DNA of 64,000 nucleotides from Solirubrobacter sp963792915 (GCA_963792915.1 CAWBYD010000003.1:1116001-1180000); one strand, 5' to 3'; counted from the first letter of the stretch, positions 9,401 through 17,133 are shown. Notes: generated by a model not told the origin, from the letters alone. Numbers and translations: made by a program.

Positions 9401-9755
9401 CGACACCTGGCTCGTACTCGACCGCGCCAGAGCCGGGGCTCCAGATGTCGAAGCCGTGGCTCCCGGCGACGACGAGGTCGTCGAGTTCCATCAATTCCTG
9501 GACCACGCTGCGATCGCGACCGCTGACGACGCAGACGGTGCAGTGCGCGGCGAGCGCCCGTACGGTCTCGCGCATGCTCGCGGAGATGATGGCGTCCTCC
9601 GGCCGATCGACGATCGGGGTCAGCGTCCCGTCGTAATCGAGAAAGACGGCGAGGCGCCGTCCGGCCAACGTCCTCGCGAGCTGATCCCTCTCGGCGAGCG
9701 CGTTCGGCAGCAGCGCGATATCCGAGCGGTGCGCAGACGCGCCGCTACTGCTCAT
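6495..9755 (-). CDS. Trehalose-6-phosphate phosphatase fused to GH65 phosphorylase
   Basis: Fusion protein of 1086 residues. Residues about 25-270 are a trehalose-phosphatase HAD domain: FLDYDGTLTPI (Asp40, Asp42), VVSGRDR, AGSHGFDIW and MGDDITDEDAF. Residues about 285-1080 are glycoside hydrolase family 65: N-terminal sandwich (CTRGCAEWEDADGTHYPGTY), helical barrel with the general acid Glu774 in GVMGPDEFHE, and the phosphate-loop regions CSHGSTLSL and QGGTTAEGIHTGVM that mark phosphorylases rather than hydrolases. It likely removes phosphate from trehalose-6-phosphate and phosphorolyses trehalose or a related alpha-glucobiose. The start was set at ATG 9755..9753; the longer frame begins in Arg-rich non-coding-like sequence. 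Mycobacterial Rv2006 (OtsB1) has the same two domains plus a fused phosphoglucomutase-like domain, which here is the separate downstream gene. Confidence 0.92.
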   Translation of the reverse strand: MSSSGASAHRSDIALLPNALAERDQLARTLAGRRLAVFLDYDGTLTPIVDRPEDAIISASMRETVRALAAHCTVCVVSGRDRSVVQELMELDDLVVAGSHGFDIWSPGSGAVEYEPGVAFDELVERVAARVREESGAIEGAVIERKRSSVALHYRHVAELERVRIAEVVDALLADHAGELKVTPGKMVYEIQPAIDWDKGKAVLHLLEALGLDGDDVVPLYMGDDITDEDAFEALASRGVGIFVGDPDDPEVGRRSTAAAFALRSPDEVGQFLRRLAREVTSRDFLLEYDGFDRSQEGLREALTSTGNGYFCTRGCAEWEDADGTHYPGTYAHGIYNRRTTMMGVHPVPNEDLVNLPNWLALKLRIGDDEPIQLADVELLSYRHAYDFRSAVVVRELRFRDRRGRETSLRSRRFVSMHRMHQAAIAWDLTPENWSGSAEIVSALDGRVVNQGVARYRQLEGRHLDPQGPRIGGRDVIALKARTRQSRIEIAEAARTRVYRGDEQLAVARSTYQTEDYIQQVLSLELQERETVRVEKLVAVYSSRDRGISEPLEAAIKSATRYRTFDEALDGQARAWEELWDVCDPQLPDEQRVQFLLRFHAAHLLQVCSRQTAHHDAGVLARGLNGEAYRGHVFWDELFVYPFLNFRLPQIARGLLLYRYRRIAEARHAASQLGYRGAMYPWQSGSDGDEQTPTIHLNPLSGLWDPDLSRNQRHVGAAIFYATWHYHQATHDYDFLRDCGAEMMLEIARFWASIAHFDPQRGRWEIHGVMGPDEFHEKYPGAAEGGLRNNAYTNVMAAWICDTAQKVLELLPASRRDALAARIGLTDEEIRTWQDMSRRMFVPFHADGVISQFEGYEDLEELDWDALRAQHGNVQRLDRILRAEGRDPNRYKLSKQADTAMLFYLFRDAELQRLFRQLGYELSDDTARRTIEYYDRRCSHGSTLSLIVYAGVLAGIDPESSWERFLVALGSDVDDIQGGTTAEGIHTGVMAGTLDLIQRIYLGAEIRDGVLFFEPRMLERLDGLSLPMQFRGTPITVRIDGTALTVEALSDGSSLPVRVGVGDDVRELGAGDDWTFTVRQPGRRAS

Positions 9756-10270
9756 CGCAACAAGTCCGGAGGTCGAGTCGCGCCCGGAACCGCCCGTGGG
9801 CGGGGTGTGGACTCTTACGCGCGCGGCGGGCCACGAGTGCCTAGCCGGCCCAGTCCGCCGTCGCGCCGAGCGCCGAGTGTGCGCCGTCCAGGACCACGGA
9901 CAGCGCCTCAACGTCCGGAGGGACATTGGCCACTGCGTCGTCGACGCCTCGGGTCGTTCGTTGCGTCAGGTGGGCCCTCAGACCGGGATTGCGCACGAGT
10001 CCCGGCTCAGCATACAAGGGCATCCGGCCGGGAGTCGAGCCTTGGCGGCGCCCCCAACGGCAACGCCGACGGCCACGTGATCGTGGTCCTCAGCTCGGGC
10101 GGACGTCGCGCTTAAGACTGACGGCTGCGCCGCCGGGCGTGGAGCAACCCCCGACAGGAGTCCGCAGAACGTGGGAATGCAGCGTCTTTGCCGCCCAGGT
10201 CCCTTCACGCTGACTCCGATTGCGCCCGGTTCACGCGGCGGGCTTGCGCTCGGAACCGCACCGTGCCTAA
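9756..10270. other. Intergenic region, no supported gene
   Basis: About 515 bp between the divergent trehalose operon and the saccharopine-dehydrogenase-like gene. Short frames exist on both strands (for example a 60-codon minus-strand frame at 9841..10023), but none has a recognisable domain, ribosome-binding site or strong codon bias. It probably contains the promoter of the trehalose operon near 9760-9850 and may hold decayed sequence. I see no hairpin or repeat that stands out. Confidence 0.4.
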
Positions 10271-10292
10271 TGTAAATATATGTTCACTTACA
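10271..10292. promoter_or_regulatory. AT-rich inverted repeat over a start codon, candidate TetR operator
   Basis: TGTAA (10271-10275) and TTACA (10288-10292) form inverted arms, and 7 of 11 positions are symmetric across the whole 22 bp. The element is strikingly AT-rich against its surroundings and covers the ATG at 10280. A TetR-type regulator is encoded at the end of the same unit, so autoregulation through this site is plausible. This is inference from position and symmetry only. Confidence 0.4.
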
Positions 10293-11053
10293 AACCGTGG
10301 CTCCTGTACGGCGCGACCGGCCGTACCGGGACGCTGATCGCCGAGGAGGCGGTCGCCCGCGGGCACCGCCCGGTGCTGGCCGGACGCGACCCGGATCGGC
10401 TCCGGAGGTTGGGGGAGCGGCTCGACCTGCCCTGGGTCGCAGGACCGGCGACCGAGATGTCGCGGTTGATCGGCGACAGCCGTCTGGTGCTGCTCGCCGC
10501 CGGCCCGTTCAGCACCACGGCGCCCGCGGTGCTGAGGACGTGCTTGGACCGCGGCGTGCACTACCTCGACATCGCCAACGAGATCCCGGTCGCCGAGGCC
10601 GTCCTGGCCGCCGACGAGGAGGCTCGTCGCCGCGGCATCAGCGCCGTGCCGGCGGTCGGCTTCGGCACGGTCGCCAGTGACGGGCTGGCCCGCCACGTCG
10701 CCGATCAGGTCCCCGAGGCGAGGCGGCTCGAGATCGCCGTCCTGGCCGGTACCGACGGGTCGAGCGCCGGGGCGAGGGCAAGCCGGATGGAGGTGTTGGC
10801 CGGCGGTGGACGGGCGCGGCGCGGCGGCCGCCTGGTGCGCACGCGGCTCGGCGTGGGATCGCGTCGGCAGTCGACGCCGATCGGCCAGCTGACGCTCGTT
10901 CCGGTACCCACGGGCGACCTCGTGGTGAGCGGGTACACGACCGGCATCCCGGATATCACGGTCTCGGTCCCGATCCCGCTGCCGCCGCGTGTTGCAAAGC
11001 TCGCGCTGCCGGCGCTGCCGCGGGCGGGCGGTGAGCTCCTTGCCGCGGCCTAG
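10280..11053 (+). CDS. Saccharopine-dehydrogenase-like NAD(P)-binding protein, C-terminally short
   Basis: The 257-residue protein begins with a Rossmann motif (LLYGATGRTGTLIAEEA) and continues like the saccharopine-dehydrogenase NADP-binding family of actinomycetes: AAGPFSTTAPAVLRTCLDRG, HYLDIANEIPV, PAVGFGTVASDGLA and YTTGIPDITV. As I recall the family, members are about 350 residues; here the match stops shortly after YTTGIPDI and the last 80-100 residues are missing, replaced by a short Leu/Ala/Pro tail that overlaps the next gene. It may be a truncated, possibly inactive copy. No ribosome-binding site precedes the ATG, which lies in an AT-rich palindrome, so a leaderless transcript is possible. 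Confidence 0.72.
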   Translation: MFTYKPWLLYGATGRTGTLIAEEAVARGHRPVLAGRDPDRLRRLGERLDLPWVAGPATEMSRLIGDSRLVLLAAGPFSTTAPAVLRTCLDRGVHYLDIANEIPVAEAVLAADEEARRRGISAVPAVGFGTVASDGLARHVADQVPEARRLEIAVLAGTDGSSAGARASRMEVLAGGGRARRGGRLVRTRLGVGSRRQSTPIGQLTLVPVPTGDLVVSGYTTGIPDITVSVPIPLPPRVAKLALPALPRAGGELLAAA

Positions 11054-11630
11054 CCAGAAGGACAAGATCCTCCAGGCCGCGTTGGAGTGCTTCGCTGAGC
11101 TGGGCTACGAAGCCACACGGGTGCGCCACGTCGCCGAGCGGGCCGGCGTGTCCGACGCCGCCCTGTACCGGCACTACCCGTCGATGCAGGCGCTTGCCGC
11201 GGAGTTGTACGCCCGCCATTTCGTCGCCTACGCGGACGAGTTGGACCAGGCCACCGCGGTCGGCACGGCCGAGGAGCGACTGCGCCGGGCCGTGCGCCTG
11301 ACCCTCGCCACGTATCGAGCCGACCCCGCGGCATTCACCTTCGCCCTGTTGCGAACCCCCACGTTCCTGCCCAGCCTGCCTCGGGATACGAAGTCCCCGA
11401 TCGCGACCCTCGCCCGCGTCATCGCCGCCGGGCAGCACAACGACGAGGTGCGTGCCGGCCAGCCCGAGCTCCTCGCCTCCATCTTCATCGGCTGCATGCT
11501 GCGGCCGATCATCGTCGCCAGCTTCGCCGCGCCCGGCACGTTGGACCTGCTCGGCGAGCCACCGCACGACCAGGTCATCGAGGACGCAGCCGTCGCCGCT
11601 CTGCAGAGCCGATCCCCGGAGACTGGATGA
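11031..11630 (+). CDS. TetR-family transcriptional regulator
   Basis: The N-terminal helix-turn-helix is clear: KILQAALECFAELGYEATRV then VAERAGVSDAALYRHYPSMQ, followed by an all-helical ligand domain of about 130 residues. I place the start at GTG 11031, giving 199 residues; an ATG at 10989 would add 14 residues read inside the preceding gene. The gene overlaps the dehydrogenase-like gene by 23 bp, so they are co-transcribed. It probably represses this small unit through the palindrome at 10271-10292. The ligand is unknown. Confidence 0.88.
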   Translation: MSSLPRPSQKDKILQAALECFAELGYEATRVRHVAERAGVSDAALYRHYPSMQALAAELYARHFVAYADELDQATAVGTAEERLRRAVRLTLATYRADPAAFTFALLRTPTFLPSLPRDTKSPIATLARVIAAGQHNDEVRAGQPELLASIFIGCMLRPIIVASFAAPGTLDLLGEPPHDQVIEDAAVAALQSRSPETG

Positions 11631-11740
11631 ACCTCGACGCGCTCGAGCTGCTGCGGGCCAGCCAGCCAGCCGGTACCTGACCGCCGGCCCCGGCGCACAT
11701 CGAACACGACCAACACCATCAGCCGAACTCGGAGATACCG

Positions 11741-12175
11741 ATGAAACGAGAGATCCAAAACCAGATCGACATCGATGCCACGCCCGCCGCAGTCTGGGCG
11801 GTGCTGGCCGACACCGCCGCGTACCCAGAGTGGAACCCGTTCCTGCGCCGGCTCAGCGGCGAGTTGCGCACAGGCGCGAAGCTGGCGGTCGAGATCGCGC
11901 CGCCGGGCGCGCGCGCGATGACCTTCAAGCCGACCGTGCTCACCTCGGAAGACGGCCGCGAGTTGCGCTGGCTCGGCCGGCTGCTGGCACCCGGGATCTT
12001 TGACGGCGAGCACCGCTTCCGGCTGCAACCACTGCCCGACGGCCGGACACGCTTCACCCAGTCCGAGCGCTTCCAAGGACTCCTCGTCAGGCTCTTCCCC
12101 GGCACGGTCGAGAAGACGCTCCTCGGCTTCGAACAGATGAACAACGCGCTCAAACAGCGCGTCGAAACGATCTGA
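11741..12175 (+). CDS. SRPBCC-domain protein (polyketide cyclase/START-like)
   Basis: The 144-residue product is a single SRPBCC fold: IDIDATPAAVWAVLADTAAY, PEWNPFLRRL, a middle ELRWLGRLLAPGIFDGEHRF strand set, and the long C-terminal helix LGFEQMNNALKQRVETI. This subfamily binds hydrophobic small molecules; the reaction, if any, is unknown. ATG 11741 is preceded by a GGAG-type ribosome-binding site. It follows the TetR gene by 110 bp and could be part of that regulon. Confidence 0.85.
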   Translation: MKREIQNQIDIDATPAAVWAVLADTAAYPEWNPFLRRLSGELRTGAKLAVEIAPPGARAMTFKPTVLTSEDGRELRWLGRLLAPGIFDGEHRFRLQPLPDGRTRFTQSERFQGLLVRLFPGTVEKTLLGFEQMNNALKQRVETI

Positions 12176-12612
12176 CTCGCTGCAACGGCGTCGCCGGCCT
12201 GGCCGCCTCCCAGGGGCCTCCGTCAACGGCCCCGACCTACGCCTACGTCGACGACGACTGCAACACCGATAACCAGAACGCGCAGCCGCGGGACCCGATG
12301 GAAGTCCCGCGGCTCACCGCGTCGCGCGCAGTGCGGGTGCGCGATGTTCGAACTCCGGCCGCCAGCACCTAGGCTGCTGCTGCTGCTGCTGCTTGACGCC
12401 GAGGAGAGCGGGACCGCGTCCTGCTGACGACCGGTCCGTTCGTTGCACCGGTGGACACATCTGATTTAGCGGATTGGGAGAACGGCGCGCCCAACGGCGA
12501 TAGGCCCGGAGTCGGCGAACCGGACGGCGCCATCGGTGCCAATGGCCAGTCCGAACGGCGGCAGTTGCACGCGCTGTGCGTGAACCCAGCTCGTCATGGG
12601 GCGAGGGGCAGC
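12176..12612. other. Intergenic region with a GCT repeat
   Basis: About 440 bp without a supported gene. One frame stays open for roughly 60 codons from 12180 but lacks a start and any recognisable domain. The stretch contains the seven-unit GCT repeat listed separately. The upstream part of the open frame that leads into the sigma-factor remnant (12451 on) has no family resemblance before residue 55, so it is treated as non-coding. Confidence 0.35.
12373..12393. repeat. (GCT)7 trinucleotide repeat
   Basis: Seven uninterrupted GCT units lie just downstream of a CTAG tetranucleotide and about 220 bp before the sigma-factor remnant. No coding frame is supported here, so it is probably a simple slippage repeat. 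Confidence 0.85.
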
Positions 12613-13126
12613 ATGATCGCGCACGGCGCCCTGCTGCCCGGCGAGGTCTCGGACGCCGACGCGGCCTCGTTCCACATCCTGCGCCCGCGATTGTTCGGCA
12701 TCGCCTGCCGGGTCCTCGGACGGACGACAGACGCGGATGACGTGGTGCAGGACGCGTGGATCCGCTGGCAGCGAACGGACCGGAGCAAGGTCAGCGATGC
12801 CACCGGTTTCCTCGTCACCGCGACCACGCGATCGGCGATGACCGTCGGGCAATCGGCTCACGCGCGCCGCGAGACCTCCATCGGACTGCAGTTCGTCGAG
12901 CCCTTCGACGCCGGAGCCGATCTCTCGCTCGGTGCCGAGCGGTGCCAGATGCTCGAGCTGGCGGTGCGGACGCTCTTGGAGAAGCTGTCTCCGTGCGCCG
13001 ACGAGCAGCAGTGCCTTCTCGACGCGTTCGCCGCCGCTGCGCAAGACGGGGGACGTCGCAACGCTCGCACACCTGCTCGCCGCCGATGTCGGCGGCAGCG
13101 GTGAGGCCGTGGCGCGCGCCGCCTAG
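12613..13126 (+). pseudogene. ECF41 (SigJ-like) sigma factor remnant
   Basis: From ATG 12613 the frame matches the sigma-2 region of SigJ-like ECF41 factors: FHILRPRLFGIACRVLGRTT, DADDVVQDAWIRWQ, GFLVTATTRSAM, then ARRETSIGLQFVEPFDAGAD. After LLEKLSP the expected sigma-4 DNA-binding region is absent and the frame drifts to a stop at 13104. In another frame KTGDVATLAHLLAADV (to about 13126) matches the start of the SnoaL-like C-terminal domain typical of ECF41. A deletion plus a frameshift therefore removed most of sigma-4 and the rest of the C-terminal domain. The product could not recognise a -35 element. Confidence 0.75.
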
Positions 13127-13211
13127 ATCCGCCGATCCAGAGCGCGTCCGAGAACACCCCGCGGAGCGCTCTGCGCGAGCTGCTCCCGCGCGGGGGGTGC
13201 CGGCGCTCGGT

Positions 13212-13589
13212 TCATCGGCCCGAGTGGAGCTTGCGGGCGTCGCCGGCGATCCGGTGCGGCGCGAGATCGGTGAGCGCTCGGGCGGCATGGCGGAGACGAT
13301 GCGCCAGCAGTGAGCGGTGGCCTCCGTGGGACCCGCGGAAGTGGTGGACGAGCAGGTACGGCACCGAGAGGACCGCGACCAGGAGCCCGAGTACCAGCGC
13401 GATCAGGAGCAGTGGCACGACGACCACGACGGCCAGGATCGCCAGCGGCGGGCACACCAGGAGCCCGAGGAGCACGATGGTCGCCACCTCGACGGCGCGG
13501 ATCGTCTCGGCGGCGGCGGCACCTGCGAGCACGGCATCCCCTTCGAGCCGCTCGGCGGTTGAGGGTGGTGCGGAACTGGGAGTGGTCAT
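13212..13589 (-). CDS. Small membrane protein with two hydrophobic segments
   Basis: The 125-residue protein has two adjacent very hydrophobic stretches, about residues 34-57 (EVATIVLLGLLVCPPLAILA on) and 60-82, followed by a His/Arg-rich cytoplasmic-like tail (LLVHHFRGSHGGHRSLLAHR). No family was recognised. It lies alone on the minus strand, convergent with the sigma-factor remnant and divergent from the NmrA-like gene. Coding bias and the membrane pattern support a real gene; the function is unknown. Confidence 0.65.
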   Translation of the reverse strand: MTTPSSAPPSTAERLEGDAVLAGAAAAETIRAVEVATIVLLGLLVCPPLAILAVVVVVPLLLIALVLGLLVAVLSVPYLLVHHFRGSHGGHRSLLAHRLRHAARALTDLAPHRIAGDARKLHSGR

Positions 13590-13754
13590 GGCGTCACCTT
13601 CGCGCTCGCACCGTCAGGCCGCATCCGGGTGAATGCCGCGTCGGGTCCCTAGTCGGCGCGTCGATGACTGGGGGTCCGACTGGGGACTTCGACGGATGCG
13701 TGCGGGCGCTCTGTTGGCGATCGTTGGCAGCAGTCAACGACAGGAGGCAACGTC

Positions 13755-14513
13755 ATGAAGATCGTGGTCATCGGTGGGACCGGGCGAATCGGGAGCAACG
13801 TCGTGCGCCGGCTCGTCGGGCGGGGACACGACGCCGTGCCGGCGGCGCCCGCCACCGGCGTGAACACCATCACCGGCGAGGGGCTCGCTGAGGTGTTGAT
13901 CGGCGCCGATGTGGTCGTCGACGTGGCCAACGCGCCCGTCTGGGACGACGACGCCGTGCTGAAGTTCTTCACCACCTCGACGCGCAACCAGCTGGCAGCC
14001 GAGCGCGCCGCCGGCGTCGGCCACCATCTGGCAGTGTCGATCGTCGGCTGCGACCGGCTGCCCGATAGCGGCTACCTGCGGGCCAAGGTCGCCCAGGAGG
14101 CCGAGATCCAGGCGGGAGGCGTGCCGTGCACGATCCTGCGGGCCACCCAGTTCCTCGAGTTCCTGCCGCAGATCGTCGAGACCGGAGCCGAGGGCGAGAC
14201 GGTCCGGTTGTCGACCGGGCTGATGCAGTTCGTGGCCGCCGAGGACGTGGCCGCCACGGTGGCCGAGCTGGCTGCGGGAGCGCCGGCCGGGCGTGTGGAG
14301 CTCGGCGGGCCCGAGGCGCTGGGCCTGGACGCGTGGGCGCGGCGGCTGTTCGCCCTGACCGGCGACGACCGCACGGTCATCGGCGACCCGCACGCCCGCT
14401 ACTACGGCACCGAGCTGACCGGCGACGAGCTGACCACCCGCGGCGGCGCGCGCATCGGCGCGATCGACTTCGACACCTGGCTCGTGACCGAGGGGCAGGG
14501 AGCCGCGCGATGA
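13755..14513 (+). CDS. NAD(P)-binding NmrA/SDR-a5-like protein
   Basis: The 252-residue atypical SDR has the glycine motif VIGGTGRIGSNVVRRL at the N terminus, then GADVVVDVANAPV, HHLAVSIVGCDRLPDSGYLR with the active-site-like Tyr and Lys (YLRAKVAQE), CTILRATQFLEF and a C-terminal substrate region. A strong AGGAGG-type ribosome-binding site lies just before ATG 13755. It overlaps the next small gene by 4 bp. Such proteins often act as NAD(P)H sensors or quinone/isoflavone-type reductases; the substrate is unknown. Confidence 0.87.
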   Translation: MKIVVIGGTGRIGSNVVRRLVGRGHDAVPAAPATGVNTITGEGLAEVLIGADVVVDVANAPVWDDDAVLKFFTTSTRNQLAAERAAGVGHHLAVSIVGCDRLPDSGYLRAKVAQEAEIQAGGVPCTILRATQFLEFLPQIVETGAEGETVRLSTGLMQFVAAEDVAATVAELAAGAPAGRVELGGPEALGLDAWARRLFALTGDDRTVIGDPHARYYGTELTGDELTTRGGARIGAIDFDTWLVTEGQGAAR

Positions 14514-14728
14514 CCGAGATCAACGTGATCGTCACCGGTCCGGAGGAGGCCTATGACAACGAGGCCGAGTTCTGGCGCGCGAACGAGATGCTGGGCGTGA
14601 CCATCCTGCACGAGGGACGGCTGCATCTGCGCATCGACCCGCGGCGGGACGGCTTGCCGTGGCTGGCGGACGTCGCCAGCCTGGCGCGTGCCCTGGTCGA
14701 GGCCGAGGAACGGCTCGCGGCGTTCTAG
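14510..14728 (+). CDS. Small conserved-looking hypothetical protein
   Basis: A 72-residue acidic protein whose ATG overlaps the stop of the NmrA-like gene (ATGA), which is good evidence for translation. It contains NEAEFWRANEMLGVTILHEG and a C-terminal helix DVASLARALVEAEERLAAF. No family was recognised. It probably works with the preceding dehydrogenase-like protein. Confidence 0.7.
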   Translation: MTEINVIVTGPEEAYDNEAEFWRANEMLGVTILHEGRLHLRIDPRRDGLPWLADVASLARALVEAEERLAAF

Positions 14729-14768
14729 TGTCGTGATGCAGTAGATCGATGGTCGCGTGGAGAACGGG

Positions 14769-15896
14769 CTAGGCGCGGCGTGCCGCCAGTGCCGCGACGG
14801 ACGCCAAGGCAAGGCAGAGCGCGGCGGTCCGCCACGTCGCCGGATAGGAGATGTGCGCGCTCAGTACGCCGCCGCCGACCGGCCCGATCACGTTGCCCGC
14901 GTAGACGCCGGCCAGCACGACGCCGGTCGCCCGCCCCGAGCGCTGGGTGCGGACGGTGGCGTAGTAGATGATCCCCGGCCAGCCCCAGCCCGTGGCGAAA
15001 GCGCACAGCACGGCGATCGCGAACCATGCGCCGTGACCCCCGCTCACGCTGATCGCGACGAAGCTGAGCGCGCCGAGGCCGGTGAGCGTGGCGAGTTCCG
15101 TGAGCCCGTCGCCGTGGCGCCGGTCGGCGCGCCGGCCGGCGACGAGCCCACCCGCGATGCTCGCGATGCTCCCGGCGGCCAGCAGGGTCGCCGCGGCGCT
15201 CTGTCCGATCCCGCCGGTGACCGCGGCGTCGACGGTGAACGTCGCCAGGCACCCGCCGGCGATCCCGCCGAGCAGCCCGACCGCGCTGATCAGGAGCACG
15301 CCGCGGCGACGCGGTGCCGCCGCGTCGTCGGCGACCGTGGGGGTGGCGGGCGACGGCCCGGGCAGCACCCGCGCCGCGAGCACCGCCGCCACGGCCACGC
15401 CGAGCAGCAGCACGCGCCAGCTCATCACCGGCGCCGTGACCGCCACGCAGGCCCCGGCGAATGCGGTGGCCAGCGGCCCGGCCGCCTGCTTGGTGGCGAA
15501 CGCCACGCCCTGGAGCCCCGCCGTGACCCGGCCCGCCAGCGCCACGTTGGCCGAGATCTGCGCGCCCGCATTGGCCGCGCCGCCCAGCACGAGCCCGGCG
15601 GCAACCGTCCACCAGCTCCCCGCGGCCGCGATCGTCAGCAGGGCGAGCGCTGTCAGCGCCGCGGAGCCCTGCAGACCAGCTCCCGCCCCGATGAGGGCGA
15701 CCAGGCGCCCGAACGGGATGACCGCGAGCGCCGAGCTGGCGAACGCGAGGCCGATCGCCGCGCCGAGCAGCGGCCGCCCGAACCCGAGGGCGCTCTGCAA
15801 CCGCACCGCCTCCGCCGCGGTGAAGAAGATCGGCAAGCTCGCGATCACGCAGAAGGCGGTCGGCACGGCCACCGCGACGCCGCGTTGCGTGGTCAT
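14769..15896 (-). CDS. MFS transporter
   Basis: The 375-residue polytopic protein has about ten to twelve hydrophobic segments in two halves linked by a loop around residues 180-200. An MFS-like VAGRRADRRHGDG loop lies in the second half. Start ATG 15896..15894; the longer frame upstream was rejected because it reads into the intergenic region and the MetE-like gene. The start lies 16 bp from the inverted repeat 15912-15928 shared with the catabolic island, so this transporter is probably regulated with it. Direction of transport and substrate are unknown. Confidence 0.85.
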   Translation of the reverse strand: MTTQRGVAVAVPTAFCVIASLPIFFTAAEAVRLQSALGFGRPLLGAAIGLAFASSALAVIPFGRLVALIGAGAGLQGSAALTALALLTIAAAGSWWTVAAGLVLGGAANAGAQISANVALAGRVTAGLQGVAFATKQAAGPLATAFAGACVAVTAPVMSWRVLLLGVAVAAVLAARVLPGPSPATPTVADDAAAPRRRGVLLISAVGLLGGIAGGCLATFTVDAAVTGGIGQSAAATLLAAGSIASIAGGLVAGRRADRRHGDGLTELATLTGLGALSFVAISVSGGHGAWFAIAVLCAFATGWGWPGIIYYATVRTQRSGRATGVVLAGVYAGNVIGPVGGGVLSAHISYPATWRTAALCLALASVAALAARRA

Positions 15897-15911
15897 CGGG
15901 CCTCGGCTAGA

Positions 15912-15928
15912 GTTGCGGCGGTCGCAAC
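15912..15928. promoter_or_regulatory. Predicted IclR box 1 (GTTGC-N7-GCAAC)
   Basis: The sequence GTTGCGGCGGTCGCAAC is a perfect 5-bp inverted repeat with a 7-bp spacer, between the divergent MFS and MetE-like genes. The same architecture recurs at 18111, 18289 and 31143, and in variant form at 29337 and 31202. Assignment to the IclR regulator at 30370-31149 is inference. Confidence 0.65.
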
Positions 15929-15988
15929 CGGGTGCTTCCAGGACAACGGCATCCGGCGGTCGTACGCCCCCAGCGGAAGGACGCGAGA

Positions 15989-17122
15989 GTGCCGAGGAGA
16001 GTCGTTGACACGCTGTTGCCGACCACCATGGTCGGCTCCTATCCACGCCCGCTCTGGTACCGACACCAGTTGCTCGGGCGCCACCTGCTCGACGCGTTCA
16101 AGCTCGACGAGCACTTCCAGGCCTACAAGGACGCGACGCGTGCGGTCATCGACGACCAACAGCGCGCCGGGCTGGACATCGTCACCGACGGGCAGATGCA
16201 CTTCGACGACTACGGGGCCGCCATCGGCTCGTTCCTGTGGTACTGGTACGAGCGCATCCCGGGCTTCGAGAAGCACCGGCGCCCGAACCCCGAGCTGCTC
16301 AAGGCCGAGACCAAGGACTGGGCCGAGCACGAGGCGCTGACCGCGGTGGGCGGGACCGCCGTGACCTCCAAGGTGCGCCCTCCCGACGGTGGCTCCGGCC
16401 TGGTCGACATGTTCAAGATCGCCCAGGAGTTCGCCGACCGCCCGGTCAAGTACTCGGTTGGCGCGGGCCCCGGCAACCTCACCTTCCATGTCGACTTCAA
16501 CGCGGTCGGCTCGGCCTACAAGACGCCGCGCGAGCTCGCCGAGGACCTCGCGCCGATCTTCAACGCCGAGCTCAAGGCGCTGGCCGCCGCGGGCTGCGAG
16601 TTCATCCAGGTCGAGGACCTGTCGGCCTGGCTGCTGCTCGACGGCCCCGAGAACCGCTGGGTGATCGACGTGATGAACGCGGTGGTCGAGGGCGTGGACA
16701 CCAAGGTCGCGTGGCACTGCTGCCTGGGCGCCGCGTACGGCAACGCGATCCATGCCTTCGAGGGCCAGATCGGCCGCATCCTCGACTACATGTACGAGGT
16801 GGACGTCGAGCAGTACGTGCTCGACTTCGCGCTGCGCGACATGGCCGACGTCCACACGCTGAAGGACCTCCCGGCCGACAAGGAGGTCGCGGTCGGGATC
16901 GTCGACGTCCGCACGCTGCAGATCGAGACCGAGGACCAGATGGCCGACAGGATGCGCGCCGCGCTCGAGATCGTGCCGGCCGAGCGTCTGTACTTCAGCT
17001 CGGACTGCGGCATGAAGGCGCTGCACCGGTTCACCGCCGAAGGGAAGATCCGCACGCTCGTCGGCGCGGCGCGCAAGGTCCGCGCCGAGCTCGGCGTGGA
17101 CGTCCCGGTCGCCGCGGGCTGA
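15989..17122 (+). CDS. MetE-core (cobalamin-independent methionine synthase-like) methyltransferase
   Basis: The 377-residue protein corresponds to the catalytic C-terminal barrel of MetE. Near the start is TTMVGSYPRP, then GLDIVTDGQM, EFIQVEDLSAW, the zinc-ligand pair in WHCCLG (His243, Cys245) and SSDCGMKAL (Cys340), equivalent to the HxC and DCGLK sites of MetE. It lacks the N-terminal barrel that binds polyglutamylated folate, so the methyl donor may differ. GTG 15989 is preceded by GGAAGG, which decided the start over an upstream ATG at 15932. An IclR box lies 61 bp upstream. It may move methyl groups from an island substrate to a thiol; this is inference. Confidence 0.85.
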   Translation: MPRRVVDTLLPTTMVGSYPRPLWYRHQLLGRHLLDAFKLDEHFQAYKDATRAVIDDQQRAGLDIVTDGQMHFDDYGAAIGSFLWYWYERIPGFEKHRRPNPELLKAETKDWAEHEALTAVGGTAVTSKVRPPDGGSGLVDMFKIAQEFADRPVKYSVGAGPGNLTFHVDFNAVGSAYKTPRELAEDLAPIFNAELKALAAAGCEFIQVEDLSAWLLLDGPENRWVIDVMNAVVEGVDTKVAWHCCLGAAYGNAIHAFEGQIGRILDYMYEVDVEQYVLDFALRDMADVHTLKDLPADKEVAVGIVDVRTLQIETEDQMADRMRAALEIVPAERLYFSSDCGMKALHRFTAEGKIRTLVGAARKVRAELGVDVPVAAG

Positions 17123-17133
17123 GTCGCTCCACG

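Noticed and set aside
9841..10023. 60-codon minus-strand frame in the 0.5-kb gap
   Set aside because: No domain, no ribosome-binding site and only moderate codon bias.
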